From CAYLNH01 sp964384625 (GTDB lineage: Bacteria > Verrucomicrobiota > Lentisphaeria > JABSQK01): a DNA stretch of 7,463 bases. The DNA lies in NCBI GenBank assembly GCA_964384625.1, contig CAYLNH010000323.1:1-7463 (forward strand), given 5' to 3'. The position numbers were made by a program, and so were the translations under genes. Below are positions 5,560-7,463 of the stretch, one piece after another; the first letter of the stretch is position 1, and every line of letters starts with the position of its first letter. The notes beneath the pieces are model-generated. The model was not told where the DNA came from. It did not search any database and saw only the letters and a list, made by a program, of their open reading frames with translations.

Positions 5560-5578
5560 CCCTTCGACGAGCTCAGGG
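5560..5578. repeat. Dispersed palindromic repeat of the PELVEG/FDELR type
   Basis: CCCTTCGACGAGCTCAGGG is an imperfect palindrome with arms CCCT...AGGG. Translated, it gives PFDELRG on one strand and PELVEG on the other. Those peptides are familiar from spurious proteins in many environmental bacteria, where this sequence is an abundant intergenic repeat. The identification rests on recall of that pattern, not on a search. Confidence 0.55.
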
Positions 5579-5626
5579 GCTTCGAGGATCCAGGGAGGTG
5601 GGAGTTCACGATTTTTCTTCAAGAAG

Positions 5627-5657
5627 TTGACACAAGACCGGAAATGCAGCGTATAGT
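5627..5657 (+). promoter_or_regulatory. ssrA promoter
   Basis: A perfect -35 box TTGACA (5627-5632) and a -10 box TATAGT (5652-5657, 5/6 match) are separated by 19 bases, slightly longer than ideal. An overlapping hexamer, GTATAG (5651-5656), would give 18. Transcription would start near 5664 and give a leader of about 50 bases containing a small GCCGG/CCGGC hairpin (5690-5704) before the mature 5' end, which RNase P would cut. Confidence 0.7.
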
Positions 5658-5713
5658 ATAGGTAGAAAGATTGACGCATGACCGCGTCGGCCGGATCCCC
5701 CGGCTCAAGATAT

Positions 5714-6073
5714 GGGGGCGACACGGCTTCGACTGGGCAGGTTAGCGCGTTGGTCGCACGTCGAGGTTGATCGGTTGGCCTCGTAAAAAGCCGATCAAAA
5801 CACAACTGCCAACACAGAAATGGCTCTCGCGGCATAACAAGTCCGCGACGTCTCGCGCTGGACGCCCGATAAGGATGCGAGGCGAATGGATCGGGCTGGT
5901 CGATGATTCTGGCCTCTGTGGTCATCGGCGAGATTTTTTCAGAGGATAGTCTGAAAGCAGGCCCCGGCTGTAGGCGACGTGGACGGACGATAAATTCTAA
6001 ATGCAGCCTAAACGTGTAGACGCCACCGTCGTGTCTGTTCAGGACGCGGGTTCAACTCCCGCCGCCTCCACCA
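5714..6073 (+). ncRNA. ssrA: Transfer-messenger RNA (tmRNA)
   Basis: tmRNA rescues stalled ribosomes: its alanine-charged tRNA-like domain enters the A site, and translation switches to an internal reading frame that adds a degradation tag. The 5' end GGGGGCGACACGGCTTCGAC has the conserved tmRNA start. Its GGGGGCG pairs with CGCCTCC (6063-6069) to form the 7-bp acceptor stem, with discriminator A and an encoded CCA at 6071-6073. The T-arm GCGGG/TTCAACT/CCCGC is at 6046-6062. The tag frame starts at GCC (5808) and reads ANTEMALAA, then TAA (5835-5837). The length of about 360 bases is normal for a one-piece tmRNA, and the layout is not permuted. A promoter lies upstream and a strong terminator just downstream, so it is a single-gene unit. 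Confidence 0.97.
5808..5837 (+). other. tmRNA tag reading frame (ANTEMALAA)
   Basis: GCC AAC ACA GAA ATG GCT CTC GCG GCA followed by TAA. The resume codon is taken as GCC because tags usually begin with Ala or Gly. The ALAA end is the standard signal read by ClpXP-type proteases. The middle TEM differs from the common DNY or NEY pattern. Confidence 0.85.
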
Positions 6074-6078
6074 GGATC

Positions 6079-6115
6079 AGCCCTGAGGAGCTCAGCTTCT
6101 CAGGGCTTCGTTTTT
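6079..6115 (+). terminator. Intrinsic terminator of ssrA
   Basis: A 9-bp perfect stem, AGCCCTGAG (6079-6087) with CTCAGGGCT (6099-6107), an 11-base loop, then TCGTTTTT (6108-6115). It begins 6 bases after the tmRNA CCA end. Confidence 0.9.
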
Positions 6116-6223
6116 GGTCCGCCGAACCCCCGGCTCGCAGATCTCATGCGTTCCGACGTCGCACGTGATGACATCTCCGCGCCGGGCGAAGGCGGGCGCC
6201 GGTATTGACGCGAATACTGATTG

Positions 6224-6256
6224 CCGGCGGGTTCGAATCCCACTGCTCCCCGCCGG
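6224..6256. other. T-arm-like sequence within an inverted repeat
   Basis: GCGGG/TTCGAAT/CCCAC (6227-6243) has the form of a tRNA T-arm with one mismatch, and a pyrimidine-rich TGCTCCCC follows like an acceptor strand. No 5' half of a tRNA is visible upstream. It sits inside an 8-bp inverted repeat, CCGGCGGG/CCCGCCGG (6224-6231/6249-6256). It may be a tRNA or tmRNA 3' remnant (as left at an attachment site) or chance. Confidence 0.3.
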
Positions 6257-6286
6257 AACCGTCCCGGCCAATCAGACGGGTTCCGG
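6253..6286 (-). terminator. Strong hairpin overlapping the carboxypeptidase stop codon
   Basis: Arms at 6253-6263 and 6275-6286 pair over 11 bp with one bulged base, and the TGA stop (6272-6274) is in the 11-base loop. No T-run follows on the minus strand. It may act in termination or 3'-end protection; it is not a canonical intrinsic terminator. Confidence 0.35.
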
Positions 6287-7291
6287 GTCCGCACCGAACT
6301 CGGCTCGCGCCGCCCGGACGGCGGCAACGGCCGCGTTGATGAACTCCCACTGCAGACGCATCTGATCGACGACCGGCATCGGCTGAATGCCGCTGCGGCA
6401 AAGCGTCTGGATCCCGTCCTCATCACGGCCGCGGACGACCTCGCGCCAGTCGTCGGAAGCGCCCGGCGGCAGGATGAACAACGGCATTTCCGAGACAATC
6501 GTCAACGGATCGCCGCCCAGCGCGCGGATCGTTTCCATCGAGCTCGGCCGGAACAACGCCGCCGTTTGCGGATCGCCGCGCGCGCGGAAATACTCGGCCA
6601 TCGCCCGCGAATCCGGCCGCGTAGAAAAGCCCTTGCCGATGCGGGCAAACCCCTTTTCGCCCCGGCGATCGACGTCATGCACGACGTACCCCATCGCGGC
6701 CGTCTTACGCCGGCACCGCTCCTGCAGTGCCGCCGAGCGGTCCTGCCAGGCGGCCTCAATCAAGAACCACGGTCCGGTTGCGAACCCCATGCCGTGCAGG
6801 GACGCATGCAGATGGAACGGGCCCGCCTGCCGCCACCAGGCGCAGGCGGCCCGCGCCTCCGGGCGCGCGTCCGTGTCGTCGTCCCCGCGTGGAAAGCCGA
6901 ACTCCAGGTCGTCCCCCGGCAGTTCGCGGACGACCCGATGCGTGTACGCCGACAAGTCGTAGACGGCCTCCGTACCGGTGTACCAGTCCCGGTTGCGGGC
7001 TTCGCCGTCCGGATTGATGTGCGGCAGGATCCACCAGGCGTAGTCGGTGAGCAGCGGGTCGTCGGCCGGCAGCGCCGCCAGCATGGCGGTCAGCGCCCGC
7101 AGCAGCCGCGGTCCGGTCGGTTCGTCGGCATGACAGCCCCCGAGCAGGCTGATGCGGAAGGCGCCCCTGCCGAAGTGCCAGCCGGCCACCGGCCGGTCTT
7201 CGCGGGAACGGCCCAGCACCAGGCCGTCCGGCAATGCCGCGCCGTCGAACGCCAGGAGATCGTCATCGGGTCTGAGTTGCAGAGCAGTCAT
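6272..7291 (-). CDS. M14-family zinc carboxypeptidase-like protein (339 aa)
   Basis: M14 enzymes cut the C-terminal residue of peptides (or related amides) with one zinc ion. The family layout is visible: GGCHADEPTG gives the first zinc pair His54 and Glu57; NPDGEARNRDW gives the substrate-carboxylate pair Asn100-Arg101; FHLHASLHGMG offers the third zinc ligand, probably His166; TIVSEMPLF supplies the catalytic base, Glu268. All key positions are present, so it is probably active. No signal peptide or membrane helix follows the chosen start, so it looks cytoplasmic, unlike secreted digestive relatives. The ATG at 7291 (MTALQLRPDDD) is chosen because the frame upstream (to 7456) reads unlike protein and crosses a hairpin; the ribosome site is poor. 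It faces away from ssrA and appears to be a single gene. The substrate cannot be told from the sequence. Confidence 0.85.
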   Translation of the reverse strand: MTALQLRPDDDLLAFDGAALPDGLVLGRSREDRPVAGWHFGRGAFRISLLGGCHADEPTGPRLLRALTAMLAALPADDPLLTDYAWWILPHINPDGEARNRDWYTGTEAVYDLSAYTHRVVRELPGDDLEFGFPRGDDDTDARPEARAACAWWRQAGPFHLHASLHGMGFATGPWFLIEAAWQDRSAALQERCRRKTAAMGYVVHDVDRRGEKGFARIGKGFSTRPDSRAMAEYFRARGDPQTAALFRPSSMETIRALGGDPLTIVSEMPLFILPPGASDDWREVVRGRDEDGIQTLCRSGIQPMPVVDQMRLQWEFINAAVAAVRAARAEFGADPEPV

Positions 7292-7395
7292 CTGCCTACA
7301 GTACAGGCGGCGGACAGAAAGGGAATAGCCTGCCGCTGCGGCGCATGTCACTTCCGTAGGCGTTTCCTGCCGACAATTGGCTCGATCATACGACC

Positions 7396-7416
7396 CCAGG
7401 CGGTTTACCCGCCTGG
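7396..7416. repeat. Perfect 8-bp hairpin upstream of the carboxypeptidase gene
   Basis: CCAGGCGG (7396-7403) and CCGCCTGG (7409-7416) form a perfect stem with a 5-base loop. There is no T-run. It lies about 105 bases upstream of the chosen carboxypeptidase start and may be a REP-like element or the 3' structure of a gene beyond the window. The last 20 bases of the window carry a short CCTCACC direct repeat. Confidence 0.4.
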
Positions 7417-7463
7417 TGAAGAAGTTCATCAGTGGCTGCAAGCCCTCACCCCTCACCCTGCTT

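Larger units (their letters stand above)
5412..5713. other. Intergenic region between divergent lipoprotein operon and ssrA
   Basis: No gene is supported here. From left to right it holds the operon promoter (5444-5473), an 8-bp tandem repeat (5503-5556), a dispersed-repeat palindrome (5560-5578), the ssrA promoter (5627-5657) and the ssrA 5' leader. Open frames on either strand here only translate the repeats or run into the RNA gene. Confidence 0.6.

Noticed and set aside
5500..5925. 141-aa minus-strand open frame
   Set aside because: It overlaps the tmRNA gene and translates the tandem and palindromic repeats (ETGKR, PELVEG), so it is not a protein gene.
6165..6250. Complete tRNA gene downstream of ssrA
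   Set aside because: Only a T-arm-like part is seen; no matching 5' acceptor strand, D-arm or anticodon arm could be found upstream.
6387..6962. 191-aa plus-strand open frame
   Set aside because: It is antisense to the M14 carboxypeptidase, which has all its catalytic motifs; the translation is Ser/Arg/Pro-rich.

Overview
The window comes from a fairly GC-rich bacterial chromosome. The lipoprotein signal peptide points to a Gram-negative-type envelope. The combination of a PLDc_N-like membrane segment with TPRs, short envelope lipoproteins and many palindromic or dispersed intergenic repeats would fit a planctomycete/verrucomicrobial (PVC)-type or deltaproteobacterial-type genome. That is only an impression, because nothing here fixes the phylum. 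The best-defined gene is ssrA (tmRNA), with promoter, tag reading frame and terminator all visible.

Left part (1-2640) is an accessory-looking stretch. It opens with a decayed copy of a TPR protein gene (about 59-630), cut at its 5' end next to a 'GGTCTGACCCC' repeat motif and broken in the middle by a short block of nested hairpins. A 580-bp non-coding stretch follows, full of short palindromes and ending in a perfect 81-bp tandem duplication that carries the same 'GACCCC' motif. Then come a 62-aa small protein gene and, starting at the base after its stop codon, a membrane-anchored ankyrin-repeat protein gene. These two genes are visibly less GC-rich than the right half of the window, which suggests acquisition.

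Middle part: a second, nearly intact paralogue of the TPR gene (2747-3433) has an N-terminal membrane anchor and a C-terminus that looks frameshifted. It converges on a three-gene minus-strand operon read from about 5440 down to 3515: a lipoprotein, a two-helix membrane protein with a cytosolic TPR domain, and an unrecognised 167-aa protein. Their spacing (about 10 and 36 bases) suggests co-expression, probably for a cell-envelope function.

Right part: a 300-bp intergenic stretch holds an 8-bp tandem repeat, a dispersed palindromic repeat of the PELVEG/FDELR type and the ssrA promoter. It is followed by ssrA (5714-6073, proteolysis tag ANTEMALAA) and a strong intrinsic terminator. A minus-strand gene for an M14-family zinc carboxypeptidase-like protein (6272-7291) closes the window.

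The clearest unexplained structures are the paralogous TPR genes flanking the ankyrin pair and the repeat motifs that bracket the decayed copy. They look like the remains of repeat-mediated duplication and insertion. I do not see a complete novel defence or metabolic system, and I do not claim one.
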